From: a virus
DNA: 42,794 nt
Virus record (IMG/VR): IMGVR_UViG_3300037493_002938
Location: 1-42,794 of that record
Direction: 5' to 3' (one strand)
Position numbers and translations under genes: made by a program. Position 1 is the stretch's first letter; each line of letters opens with the position of its first letter. Shown here piece after piece: positions 32,317 to 40,334 of this stretch. Under the pieces are notes generated by a model, which made no database searches, was not told the DNA's origin, and saw nothing but the letters and a program-made list of their open reading frames with translations.

Positions 32317-32811
32317 TTATTCTCTCCTTAAAAACACAAGTAATGATATAAACCTGTGATACTTTTTATGTTTTTCTATAGTATCTCCAACTACAATATC
32401 TCTATTTTCTACTACTCTAAGAACCTGTATGAGACCTTTTTCTTCTGAGTCGTCTAGTGCGGCATTAGTGTTAATGTCTTCGTCTGCGATTGTATATTCA
32501 TAATACGGTACGCCTGCGACCTTGACTAACACAGAGCCTAACCAGTCTCCTAGGTTTCTTTTTTCTATATTGCGAGTAGCGTAAACATCTATTTCTATCG
32601 GAAAATATTCTATCTGTTGATGACTACCTATTTCTGCTGCAAGATACTGTGTGGCTCCGATGTTAACGGCTATTACAGGGTTCGATTCTTTGTCATCATC
32701 GTTCCACGCAGATACCACATTAACAGTTGTTAACCCTGCATCAGACAATTCATCCTTGAGATAGTCTATAATTGACTGGCATATATTATTTGTTACACCA
32801 TATTCGCTCAT
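32317..32811 (-). CDS. tail terminator-like protein
   Basis: The protein is 164 residues. ICQSIIDYLKDELSDAGL at the N-terminus, then a beta sheet with PVIAVNIGA, IEYFPIEIDVYAT and a final FISLLVFLRRE, is the typical pattern of tail terminator proteins that cap the tail tube. It overlaps the gp10-like gene by 4 bases and precedes the tail tube gene. Assignment rests on order and the secondary-structure pattern. Confidence 0.65.
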   Translation of the reverse strand: MSEYGVTNNICQSIIDYLKDELSDAGLTTVNVVSAWNDDDKESNPVIAVNIGATQYLAAEIGSHQQIEYFPIEIDVYATRNIEKRNLGDWLGSVLVKVAGVPYYEYTIADEDINTNAALDDSEEKGLIQVLRVVENRDIVVGDTIEKHKKYHRFISLLVFLRRE

Positions 32812-33353
32812 AAATTTGCCAACCTTCCGAAAATTGCGCCTAATTTTAATGATATTGTAGCATACGCGCGCGAGATAAAATGAATACCTATTACTGGGTT
32901 CTTGGGAGTCATTCTTCCATTTGACTGTGCAAATTGAAATCTACCACCGTTTGCTCCTGGTCTCGGTGCGCCATCAGAAAAGCTACCTCTTGGATTGGTT
33001 CCGCCTCCTGGCATTCCGCCCCATTCTAACATCTTCCAACCTTGACCAGTATCTTTTGAATAATTAGGGTCTCTATGAACCGCTTCTATTTTTTCTATAT
33101 TACCTACTCCAACCGCAATGGTTGAGTCGGTACGTGTTATAATTGTTGTATCTATTAGTCCCGTCAACGTTGGTTTGTTGCGCGGAAATACTGGTCTTTT
33201 TCTACTTGAATCTATATTAAGTTTCATTAGCGTCTCTGCTTCTTTGGCAGATTGAATAACCTTTTCCTGAATGTTGTCACTGACTTGACCGCATCCAAGA
33301 GCGAGTTCTCTTAAACTTTTACCAGTATGTTTCATTGTTACACTGATATTCAT
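32808..33353 (-). CDS. HK97 gp10-like head-tail joining protein
   Basis: The protein is 181 residues. The N-terminal helices (LRELALGCGQVSDNIQEKVIQSAKEAETLMK) followed by TITRTD-like strands and a long flexible loop (MLEWGGMPGGGTNPRGS) are typical of the HK97 gp10 family. It lies between the presumed stopper and the tail terminator, the usual order in siphophages. Start overlaps the previous stop (ATGA) without its own strong ribosome site. Confidence 0.72.
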   Translation of the reverse strand: MNISVTMKHTGKSLRELALGCGQVSDNIQEKVIQSAKEAETLMKLNIDSSRKRPVFPRNKPTLTGLIDTTIITRTDSTIAVGVGNIEKIEAVHRDPNYSKDTGQGWKMLEWGGMPGGGTNPRGSFSDGAPRPGANGGRFQFAQSNGRMTPKNPVIGIHFISRAYATISLKLGAIFGRLANL

Positions 33354-35896
33354 AATTTTTTAATTAAAGCAACGCCCATATCTGCTTTATCCCAAATTTG
33401 TGCTTGGTTGCCAGCGTCTCTATAAACCGCATATTCTACGCCGTCAATTTCTATCTTACCTGCAACTTTTAATAAGTCGATATACTTTTTCTCAAAGACG
33501 AGCGTTTTAGCGCCTATCTCTGATAATCCTAAATTCTGCCATACAAGTGCTGACGGTGAAAAATCTTTAACAAGCGCCTGCATTGAGATTGCTGGCAGTA
33601 GATGTCTGGTTTTTGTTTTCTCGTACGGGTCATTTTTACGCACAATTGCTGGATACACTAGTATTTTTTGCGCTTTAATTCTAAATAACTTTTTTAAATT
33701 AGGCAATATCTGTATTGGCAACTTCTGCATTGGCGCATAAGCTTGAAGAATAGCGTAGTAATCTGAGTCTGGTACTAGCACGATTTCTAAATCACCAACA
33801 TAGGTGTAATTTAATGAGGTGTCTGCGTCTGAATTTAATTCAAAACCAACATTACCATTATAGAGATAGCCCAATCCAAATACATAAAAAGACTCTTCAC
33901 TCAATGAAAATGTTAACTCACCATTATAGGCGTAGTTAAATGCGTGTCTTACTTGTGATGCGGGTAAAAATACTACGTTCGTATTGCCTGAATATTGAAA
34001 ATCTGTTCTAAGTTCGTTTGCGGATGCTGGAATTAATTCAAATCCCATATTACCAGAATAGCGATAAACTTTATAAATTCTACGATATGCACCAGCAACG
34101 GTAAAATTAAAATTAATATCTCCAGAATATCTAAATATATGTCCAAATATAACCTGTGCGTTTGGCGTTAAACTAAACACTGTGTTTCCTAAATAACGAT
34201 ATATATTTTGTAATCTGCCGATTGCGTTAGGTATAAGTGCAAGTGTCTGAGCGCCACTATATGTATATGTTTGCGGCGGTATTGGTGGTGTAAAATTCGC
34301 GGTATAGTTACATGTGTTACTGATACGTACATAATCGAGTTTGCCTTTAATTCTTCCCGCAGTATATAATAAACTGTAAAATAAGTTAATAACGTTCTGT
34401 GTTAAATTCGGAGGGGTAGAGTATGTAGTCTGTAGCGTTCCATCTTTGAAAAAATACAAAGTGAACCCATCTGATGTCGTGGCGACATGATGCCACGTAT
34501 TAAAACTAAAACCGTCTAAAGCTGTCCACCCTGTACCGGGCCCCCAATAAGCCCAGATACCATAATTACCAATAGTTCCTGTTCGTGCGCCTATACCAAT
34601 CCCAGTATTGATGGTCTCGTCACCAACTTCAACAAAATTTCCTATAACTCCATTATTATAATCACTTGGTAATTTACAATAAAATTCTATTGTCCAGCTG
34701 CTTCCCAAAGCAAACTCTGGCTTCGCGAAATATCTCATGTAACTACTGTGGTCTGGCGAGCTTATGCACCCTTGGCCTTCTTGGTGGTCGGCCGTGGTGT
34801 TTATCAAGTTACCAGTTACCGTATAATCAGTATGTGCAAATAAGCTCTCGTCTATAAATATTTGACTTCCGTTTGTATTGTTTCCGCGTAAATCTAAAAT
34901 TATACTGGACTCAATATGGTTATACGATGTAAAATACCCGGTGTAATACCAAGGTTCAAGGTTTGCTGCATTTTTCCAATATGTTATTTTTTTGTCCGAA
35001 CTTCTTGGTACAACTAAGGCTTGTCCAAGTGCACTGTGCTGGTCTCTCATCCAACTAAACTGCTCTCTCTGCTCTATATCGTAATTGGTTTCAGTAGGTC
35101 TAATGCCTGTCCAACCCCATTGACCACTAGATTCTGAGCCCTGATTGTGTAAGAAGAATGGAGTATTGTATCTTGTAACAATATCAGTTTTTGTGTGAGT
35201 TGCGGTAAAAGTTTCTGAGTATGTTCTTTTAATAGAAGTAAATGCGATGCTTTTAACTCCTCCAATAATATATAATTTAATATCAGAATTTTCTCGTTTA
35301 AATTGAAATTGTCTACTAGAATTTATACCAATAACATAATGTCTATAAGTTCTATATAAAATTTTTTGTCCATTATCATATAAATCTAAAATATCTCCAG
35401 CTTCTCTAATATCAAATTGATAATTATTAGGATAATTTTGATTTTCAATTAATACTATAGCAGCACTATAAGAAGCGTCTAGTGTTGAAGAAACATCTAT
35501 AGTTTCCCAAGCTCCTGTAGACGATAATGTTATACTAATAGCATTGGTTAAATAAAGTATGTCGTCTTCTGTGGTGTAGCCTAATAAATTAAGTCTTGCT
35601 ATGCTCGCATCATTGCTATAGGTTTGAAAAGTTTTACTTGTATTAGTACCAGAAAACAATAAAATATGTCCGCCCGTGTCACATGTTCCTAGTGAGGAGT
35701 TGACTATTCTATTGTCTGTACTTCCTTTTTTTCTCGTATTAAGAAGGTTACTAAAATTCATTGTAGAACCGGACAATATAACTCCTTGACAATTAGAAGG
35801 TATTATTGCCAAACTAGATAAATCAATATCTGACCAACTACCTGTAGTTAATTTAGATGTTAATTTAATTGGCGTAGTAAATATATTTACTGACAT
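33350..35896 (-). CDS. neck appendage: LamG domain, eight repeats and stopper-like C-terminus
   Basis: The protein is 848 residues. Residues about 1-330 are beta-rich. Residues 335-540 form a LamG/concanavalin-like lectin domain (WTIEFYCKLPSDYNNGVIG ... FNTWHHVATTSDGFTLYFFKDG). Residues 544-718 hold eight tandem repeats of about 22 residues built on Y-x-Y-S-G-(x)3-4-F-x-L-x-P. Residues 725-848 end with KIEIDGVEYAVYRDAGNQAQIW, reminiscent of head-closure (stopper) proteins, expected at just this place in the gene order. The protein could form a collar whisker attached to the neck. The ribosome site is weak. Confidence 0.65.
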   Translation of the reverse strand: MSVNIFTTPIKLTSKLTTGSWSDIDLSSLAIIPSNCQGVILSGSTMNFSNLLNTRKKGSTDNRIVNSSLGTCDTGGHILLFSGTNTSKTFQTYSNDASIARLNLLGYTTEDDILYLTNAISITLSSTGAWETIDVSSTLDASYSAAIVLIENQNYPNNYQFDIREAGDILDLYDNGQKILYRTYRHYVIGINSSRQFQFKRENSDIKLYIIGGVKSIAFTSIKRTYSETFTATHTKTDIVTRYNTPFFLHNQGSESSGQWGWTGIRPTETNYDIEQREQFSWMRDQHSALGQALVVPRSSDKKITYWKNAANLEPWYYTGYFTSYNHIESSIILDLRGNNTNGSQIFIDESLFAHTDYTVTGNLINTTADHQEGQGCISSPDHSSYMRYFAKPEFALGSSWTIEFYCKLPSDYNNGVIGNFVEVGDETINTGIGIGARTGTIGNYGIWAYWGPGTGWTALDGFSFNTWHHVATTSDGFTLYFFKDGTLQTTYSTPPNLTQNVINLFYSLLYTAGRIKGKLDYVRISNTCNYTANFTPPIPPQTYTYSGAQTLALIPNAIGRLQNIYRYLGNTVFSLTPNAQVIFGHIFRYSGDINFNFTVAGAYRRIYKVYRYSGNMGFELIPASANELRTDFQYSGNTNVVFLPASQVRHAFNYAYNGELTFSLSEESFYVFGLGYLYNGNVGFELNSDADTSLNYTYVGDLEIVLVPDSDYYAILQAYAPMQKLPIQILPNLKKLFRIKAQKILVYPAIVRKNDPYEKTKTRHLLPAISMQALVKDFSPSALVWQNLGLSEIGAKTLVFEKKYIDLLKVAGKIEIDGVEYAVYRDAGNQAQIWDKADMGVALIKKL
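33743..34267 (-). repeat. eight tandem 22-residue YxYSG repeats
   Basis: Repeat starts (Y/F-x-Y-x-G) are at residues 544, 566, 588, 611, 633, 655, 677 and 697 of the 848-residue protein, with periods 22, 22, 23, 22, 22, 22 and 20. Copies begin YTYSG, YRYLG, FRYSG, YRYSG, FQYSG, YAYNG, YLYNG and YTYVG. Divergence between copies is high, so this is an old protein repeat rather than a recent DNA duplication. Confidence 0.85.
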
Positions 35897-35920
35897 AATA
35901 ATCTTTTGTTTAAGAAAACA

Positions 35921-35943
35921 AGTGAGAGTAATTAGCTCTCACT
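35921..35943 (-). terminator. stem-loop after the 131-residue structural gene
   Basis: AGTGAGAG (35921-35928) and CTCTCACT (35936-35943) form a perfect 8-bp stem with a 7-base loop. On the minus strand it is followed by TGTTTTCTT, a reasonable U-rich tail. The stem sequence GTGAGAG is shared with the hairpin behind the capsid gene. Confidence 0.7.
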
Positions 35944-35952
35944 ATCAGTCAA

Positions 35953-36348
35953 TTAAGCACAAGTAATTCTAGGTGTAACTTTTACGTTTGACCCATCTGT
36001 AACATTGTAAGGGCCATTTGAAAAGGTCTCTACTGCTAACAATTTACCGCTATTATCAACAGACGTTGCGATAAAGTAACCATATGTATCGCCCCATGTT
36101 CCGCCATTAGCTGTAAATGATTGTTCTGCGTAGCTGGCCAAATCTGCCAATACTGTCCAAGAACCTCTCGTTAACGCAATACGCGCATAACCATAACCAC
36201 TCGGTTCGGTCAAGCCTGATAATACTGCATTTTCTGCTGGTTCGCTGGTATTCTTAAATAATCCTAAATACAATGTTCCGTCTACTGCCGTAGCACCAAA
36301 CAAAATATTTAATACTCTATTTTCTCCTTCATCGCACCATTTAGGCAT
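35953..36348 (-). CDS. small virion structural protein (131 residues)
   Basis: The motifs TLYLGLFKNTSEP, LTEPSGYGYARIALTRGSWT and FTANGGTWGDTYGYFIATSVDNSGKLLAVETF are a widespread phage virion protein pattern, usually annotated as a minor structural or fibre/decoration protein. GGAGG precedes the ATG and a hairpin follows, suggesting high expression. It lies between the connector and the neck-appendage gene. Confidence 0.7.
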   Translation of the reverse strand: MPKWCDEGENRVLNILFGATAVDGTLYLGLFKNTSEPAENAVLSGLTEPSGYGYARIALTRGSWTVLADLASYAEQSFTANGGTWGDTYGYFIATSVDNSGKLLAVETFSNGPYNVTDGSNVKVTPRITCA

Positions 36349-36363
36349 AAATCCTCCTATTAA

Positions 36364-36969
36364 TTATTCTTCTTCGAAACTTAATTCGTCTAATTTGTTA
36401 AATTGTCCAACTGCGTCTCTCATGTAATCATTAATGAGCGTTTGTATCTTTGTCTCTTTGCTCATATCTTGCTTAAAATTAATTGTAATATCCAGTGCTT
36501 TATATTGTGCCCAGTCCGGCTTAATCAAGATAGCCGCAACTAATGCCACCAACATGTATTCTGAATTGGTTGCTTCTGTTGCAGATAGGTCTTGGTCTTC
36601 AATGGTGAAGCTGGTCTCTCCATCTACTATTTCAAAATTCTTACCATACCAAATAGCTATTCTAGACAAAGCTACTTTGATATATTTTTTAATAATAGAA
36701 TCTGAGTAATTAGGATAGTACGTATACATTATCTGAACAACATCACCTTCGGTTAGTGAGCCTGTCATTGTGATTGTCAGATTCACCGCATTAAATGTAT
36801 AGTCTGAGGTGTCTACTCCATTGACTAGTACCTTGAGCGTATTGACATCTATTTTATCTTCCCAAAGTGTAAAGTTTTTAGATGAAATATACTCATGTAC
36901 TTCATTTCCAGACAAAGCAAAATCTTCAATATCTGTTCTGATTATTTCTATTAACTGTGCACTTGTCAT
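36364..36969 (-). CDS. head-tail connector (gp6/gp15-like)
   Basis: The protein is 201 residues. It has an N-terminal helix (SAQLIEIIRTDIEDF), a beta module (LVNGVDTSDYTFNAVNLTITMTGSLTEGDVVQIMYTYYP) and a helical half with SDSIIKKYIKVALSRIAIWYG and LVALVAAILIKPDW, typical of connector/adaptor proteins that bind under the portal. It follows the major capsid protein directly. The assignment uses gene order and the helical pattern. Confidence 0.65.
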   Translation of the reverse strand: MTSAQLIEIIRTDIEDFALSGNEVHEYISSKNFTLWEDKIDVNTLKVLVNGVDTSDYTFNAVNLTITMTGSLTEGDVVQIMYTYYPNYSDSIIKKYIKVALSRIAIWYGKNFEIVDGETSFTIEDQDLSATEATNSEYMLVALVAAILIKPDWAQYKALDITINFKQDMSKETKIQTLINDYMRDAVGQFNKLDELSFEEE

Positions 36970-37004
36970 TGTAACCTCTTTTTAAATATCTACTATAAAG
37001 ACAA

Positions 37005-37031
37005 GAGGTGAGAGATTTATTCTCTCACCTC
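37005..37031 (-). terminator. stem-loop after the major capsid gene
   Basis: GAGGTGAGAGA (37005-37015) and TCTCTCACCTC (37021-37031) form a perfect 11-bp stem with a 5-base loop, seven bases after the capsid stop codon. On the minus strand it is followed by TTGTCTTTAT. It probably reduces downstream transcription or protects the capsid message end. Confidence 0.75.
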
Positions 37032-37037
37032 CGAAGA

Positions 37038-37997
37038 TTATATACTAAATTTGGCTAACGCAATCGGACAACGCGCAACCACATTAAACTCTTCATAACC
37101 CCAATACCCAAACACAGCAACCGCACTACCGCCGATTTCTAACAATTTCGGCATGGCAAGCACTGCTCTCTGCTTCTGAGTATCGATTTCAACGTCTTTG
37201 ACTGCAATTGGATTCAAGTCCTTGCGAGCCAATACAAACGGTTTGCCATCTAAGCCGCTTTTAACAGCGATTAAATATGCAACATCCGGGTCAATGATGG
37301 TCGTAGACGCGCCGTCATCTGACAACGTGTAATGACCAGCATAGATGATTTCAACGCTAAGGTCTTTCACCATGTCGGCAATCGAACGATACTTGTTCTC
37401 ATCATAATCCCAATCCAAAATCTGGTCGTCAATGTTAGAACCAGTGACCAACAAGAATTTGTCGCCTACATCTTTCAAGCAGGTGCGAAGTCTGCGTAAG
37501 CCCTTATAGGTGAACTTATTACCTTCGCCAGAAATAGGCACTAACTCATTTGCACCGGGAACGGCCGCATCAAGCACAGCAAAGAACTTGGAAACTTCTT
37601 TCAAGTCCATTGAAGCCATAGCATCCGTTTTCATTAAAGCCAACGAATCATAACCTTTTGCTGACATAACGTCATTAATTGGCATATAGTTGACTTTAGA
37701 GGTCAGAGGCACAACAGACAACGTCTGCAGAGTCTCTTTGCTCACCTTGTTCATCTGAACTTCACCATTGTTACCAATGGCATATACCGTTTTGGTACGC
37801 GCAGCGTCAATTCTAAAATAGAAATCTGAGCTATCTTTCGTAACCACAACAGCGTCGCACAACGTAGCTAAAATCGGAGGCAGCGGTTTATCAACATCAA
37901 CGGGCTGACCGATGATACTTGAAACCTCTAACGCGATTTTTTCTGCCGTAGCGCCTTTTAACTCTTCTAACTTTTCTAACCACAATTTCTGATTCAT
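37038..37997 (-). CDS. major capsid protein
   Basis: The protein is 319 residues with a strong AGGAGG ribosome site and a hairpin right after the stop, both fitting very high expression. It follows a protease-scaffold gene and precedes the connector. The C-terminal part (DVAYLIAVKSG-LDGKPFVLARKDLNPIAV ... VAVFGYWGYEEFNVVARCPIALAKF) has the usual HK97-fold end pattern. The N-terminal helix (NQKLWLEKLEELKGATAEKIALEV) could be a short delta-like region cut off or retained on maturation. Confidence 0.85.
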   Translation of the reverse strand: MNQKLWLEKLEELKGATAEKIALEVSSIIGQPVDVDKPLPPILATLCDAVVVTKDSSDFYFRIDAARTKTVYAIGNNGEVQMNKVSKETLQTLSVVPLTSKVNYMPINDVMSAKGYDSLALMKTDAMASMDLKEVSKFFAVLDAAVPGANELVPISGEGNKFTYKGLRRLRTCLKDVGDKFLLVTGSNIDDQILDWDYDENKYRSIADMVKDLSVEIIYAGHYTLSDDGASTTIIDPDVAYLIAVKSGLDGKPFVLARKDLNPIAVKDVEIDTQKQRAVLAMPKLLEIGGSAVAVFGYWGYEEFNVVARCPIALAKFSI

Positions 37998-38018
37998 ATT
38001 TCCTCCTATTTGAACTTC

Positions 38019-38633
38019 TTATGAGTTCATTATCTTAATATAGTCGTTCAAACCCTTAGATAATTTTACATTGAGACTTTCTTCGTTGTCTTTTGCTGAA
38101 ACCGTCAATTTCTCAGCTTTTGATGTCTGAGCTTCGATGGCGGCTTTCTGCGATTTGGCAAGTTCGTACTTGTCTTCAATTAAAATCTCTGCATCCGTAA
38201 GGTCTTTTCCAAACTCTCCAACTTCATCTCTGCGTTGCTTAATAGTTACTGCGTTAGTTTTGTACATTGCTACCTGCTCGTCTGTGGCGGCTTTAAGGCT
38301 AGCCATTTCTGCGTCCTTGGCGGTTAATGCCAATTTAGCACCTTCGAGTTCGGCAACTTTGCTTGCAACTTCTGCTTTCACATTCGTCAACTCAGTTTCT
38401 GCAGCCGTGAGTTTTGTGAGAACTTCGTTATGTTTTGTTTCAATATCTACAAACTTCGTATTCAACTCTACGTATTCTTTGCTCTCTTCAACTTTAATTG
38501 GTTGAACCTGCGCTGCTTTTTTTAATTCCTCAGCCTTTAGTTCAGCCGCTTTTTGTTCTTCTGCGGCCTTGAGTTCTTCAGCGACTTTTAACTCTTCGGC
38601 TTTCTGCTCGTCTGTTTTTTGTTCAATGCTCAT
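38019..38633 (-). CDS. nested in-frame scaffold protein (204 residues)
   Basis: The internal ATG at 38633 (Met366 of the fused protein) has AAAGGAG nine bases upstream, as strong as most real starts here. Translation from it yields only the coiled-coil scaffold part (SIEQKTDEQKAEELK ... LNDYIKIMNS) without the protease and zinc ribbons. This mirrors the C/Nu3 arrangement of phage lambda, where a scaffold is made from inside a protease gene. Inferred from the ribosome site and domain boundary. Confidence 0.65.
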   Translation of the reverse strand: MSIEQKTDEQKAEELKVAEELKAAEEQKAAELKAEELKKAAQVQPIKVEESKEYVELNTKFVDIETKHNEVLTKLTAAETELTNVKAEVASKVAELEGAKLALTAKDAEMASLKAATDEQVAMYKTNAVTIKQRRDEVGEFGKDLTDAEILIEDKYELAKSQKAAIEAQTSKAEKLTVSAKDNEESLNVKLSKGLNDYIKIMNS

Positions 38634-39728
38634 ACTCTCTATCTCCTTTAATGCCAATTGACTCCACGAAAATTCAAAGTTTAATTTACAATGCTCACAT
38701 TCTATATTTTTTTTATCTTCGTTCGACAGTATGACAAATTTAGTTTGTCTGTTACATTGCGGGCACGTAGCTTGTAATTCCCAGTTTGATTGAAACTGGC
38801 GATTAATCTGTTTATTAAGGTCTTTGTTCTCAGAAGCCTTAAACGTCAAATTATATACAGAACTACAATTCTCTGTTTTGCACGCAATCTTTGCCGTAGA
38901 AGAATTATTTTCTAATATTTTCCACTTACTCTGTTGACATTCTGGACAGGTACATTCAAAGTCTACTGTCTGAGGCGGTAACATCCACTCACCATTTTTA
39001 TTTACAATACATTTGCAATTTGGACAGGTCTTAAATTCGTTTTCATCATCCAATGCTATAAATCTATGTTGACATTTTGAACACGTAACATCAGTTGCTG
39101 AATTAATAATTTGCTCATCTTGATTAGCATATACTAGGTCTGTGCGTTCGCTGTGCTTCTTTGCCATTTCTAAAACTTTAGCTTCTTTTACAGCGGGTTT
39201 AGATTTAAAAAGAATAGCGCCGCCTGCAAAAGTATAATCATTTAAAATTCTTGTTCCGTCTGCGTTATATTCTACCTGACCTTGTACTGGCATGATTTCC
39301 CATGAGGTTGAGAGTTTGCCTTCTGCGAAAAGTTGTTTAGCCTCTTCCCACTCGTCTTGAAAATTCGATTTATAAATCACGCCATAGGTAGTAATTACTT
39401 TGCCTTCTTTAGAGGCTCCGATGTAATGACCGATTACATATTTGCGAATATGGTCTATGTCAATCGGTTTTCCTATAATAGTGTTGAGTTTTTTATTAGC
39501 CACGTCGTCATTCAACGTCACTCCGTTGGCGTTTTGCGTTTCAGTGAGTGCGTATATCTGCTTAAACCCTGCCAAGTCCTGATTACCTTTTAAGTCAATC
39601 CCGGCCTTTTGAGCCATTAAGACGATGTCTGACTTCTGCGATGCTTCGGTTAACTCTTCGATTTCAACAGAAGAATTCTGTTTCACATCATTGAGTAACT
39701 GTTTTAATTCATTTATATTTATTGACAT
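38019..39728 (-). CDS. fused capsid maturation protease, zinc-ribbon segment and scaffold
   Basis: The protein is 569 residues. Residues 75-185 match phage prohead proteases of the S78 type: GKPIDIDH (His93), KYVIGHYIG, ITTYGVIYK, and GKLSTSWEI with Ser140/142 as candidate nucleophile. Residues 214-350 carry four to five CxxC zinc-ribbon pairs (CSKC 216, CPNC 235, CTCPEC 259, CPQC 322, CEHC 344), an unusual insert. Residues 366-569 form an Ala/Glu/Lys-rich coiled-coil scaffold. AGGAG precedes the first ATG and a second strong site precedes an internal in-frame ATG. Confidence 0.82.
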   Translation of the reverse strand: MSININELKQLLNDVKQNSSVEIEELTEASQKSDIVLMAQKAGIDLKGNQDLAGFKQIYALTETQNANGVTLNDDVANKKLNTIIGKPIDIDHIRKYVIGHYIGASKEGKVITTYGVIYKSNFQDEWEEAKQLFAEGKLSTSWEIMPVQGQVEYNADGTRILNDYTFAGGAILFKSKPAVKEAKVLEMAKKHSERTDLVYANQDEQIINSATDVTCSKCQHRFIALDDENEFKTCPNCKCIVNKNGEWMLPPQTVDFECTCPECQQSKWKILENNSSTAKIACKTENCSSVYNLTFKASENKDLNKQINRQFQSNWELQATCPQCNRQTKFVILSNEDKKNIECEHCKLNFEFSWSQLALKEIESMSIEQKTDEQKAEELKVAEELKAAEEQKAAELKAEELKKAAQVQPIKVEESKEYVELNTKFVDIETKHNEVLTKLTAAETELTNVKAEVASKVAELEGAKLALTAKDAEMASLKAATDEQVAMYKTNAVTIKQRRDEVGEFGKDLTDAEILIEDKYELAKSQKAAIEAQTSKAEKLTVSAKDNEESLNVKLSKGLNDYIKIMNS

Positions 39729-39772
39729 ATGTCTCCTATTTAAGATAATTCATAACTCATATTATTTATTAT

Positions 39773-40315
39773 TTAATCTATTAAATTAATCTCTTGTCCA
39801 ACACAAGATGTATCAATATTAATTGTCATTTCAGTTCGTTTTAATAAATTAAGTATTTCTATATTCATAATTTCTATAGAATATTCACTATCGCTAGTAG
39901 GTAAAACAGAAACGTTAACCTCTGCTATGGTAATTACTTCTTGAGTGTCAATCTTTTTAATTTCAACGGTTGTTTTTACCACACCATTCTCAATAACTAC
40001 TTTCTGTACGATGGCTGATAGGTTATTTTGTGCGTATTCTGTTCCGATAGCAATAACATTAACGCCTCCCATTTCGTATGTCGTTAACGTAGTTAGTTTA
40101 TCATTTATTTTAGATAGTAATGCTTCATTAGAAAATAAATTATTAGCGTCAAACATATAAATATGTTCAAAGAGAGAATGGTTACAGTTAGATGAGAAAT
40201 ATTCAACTCTGACAAAAACCGCTGAAGCTATCGCTTGTGGAAACTCCATATCCGGGTCGTTAGAAGATATTTCTTTTATTCTTGCTGAAAATTTACAAGA
40301 TTCTAATTCTGGCAT
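39773..40315 (-). CDS. unknown virion-operon protein (180 residues)
   Basis: AAAGGAC precedes the ATG. The product is beta-rich, with a long alternating segment (IVQKVVIENGVVKTTVEIKKIDTQEVITIAEVNVSVLP) and few charged helices. It lies between a LamG fibre gene and the protease-scaffold gene. It could be a decoration or portal-associated protein, but no family is recognised. Confidence 0.6.
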   Translation of the reverse strand: MPELESCKFSARIKEISSNDPDMEFPQAIASAVFVRVEYFSSNCNHSLFEHIYMFDANNLFSNEALLSKINDKLTTLTTYEMGGVNVIAIGTEYAQNNLSAIVQKVVIENGVVKTTVEIKKIDTQEVITIAEVNVSVLPTSDSEYSIEIMNIEILNLLKRTEMTINIDTSCVGQEINLID

Positions 40316-40334
40316 ATGAGTCCTTTAATTTTGT

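Noticed and set aside
33743-34267. A CRISPR array or DNA tandem repeat in the neck-appendage gene
   Set aside because: The periodicity is at protein level with diverged DNA copies and no conserved spacer-repeat pattern.
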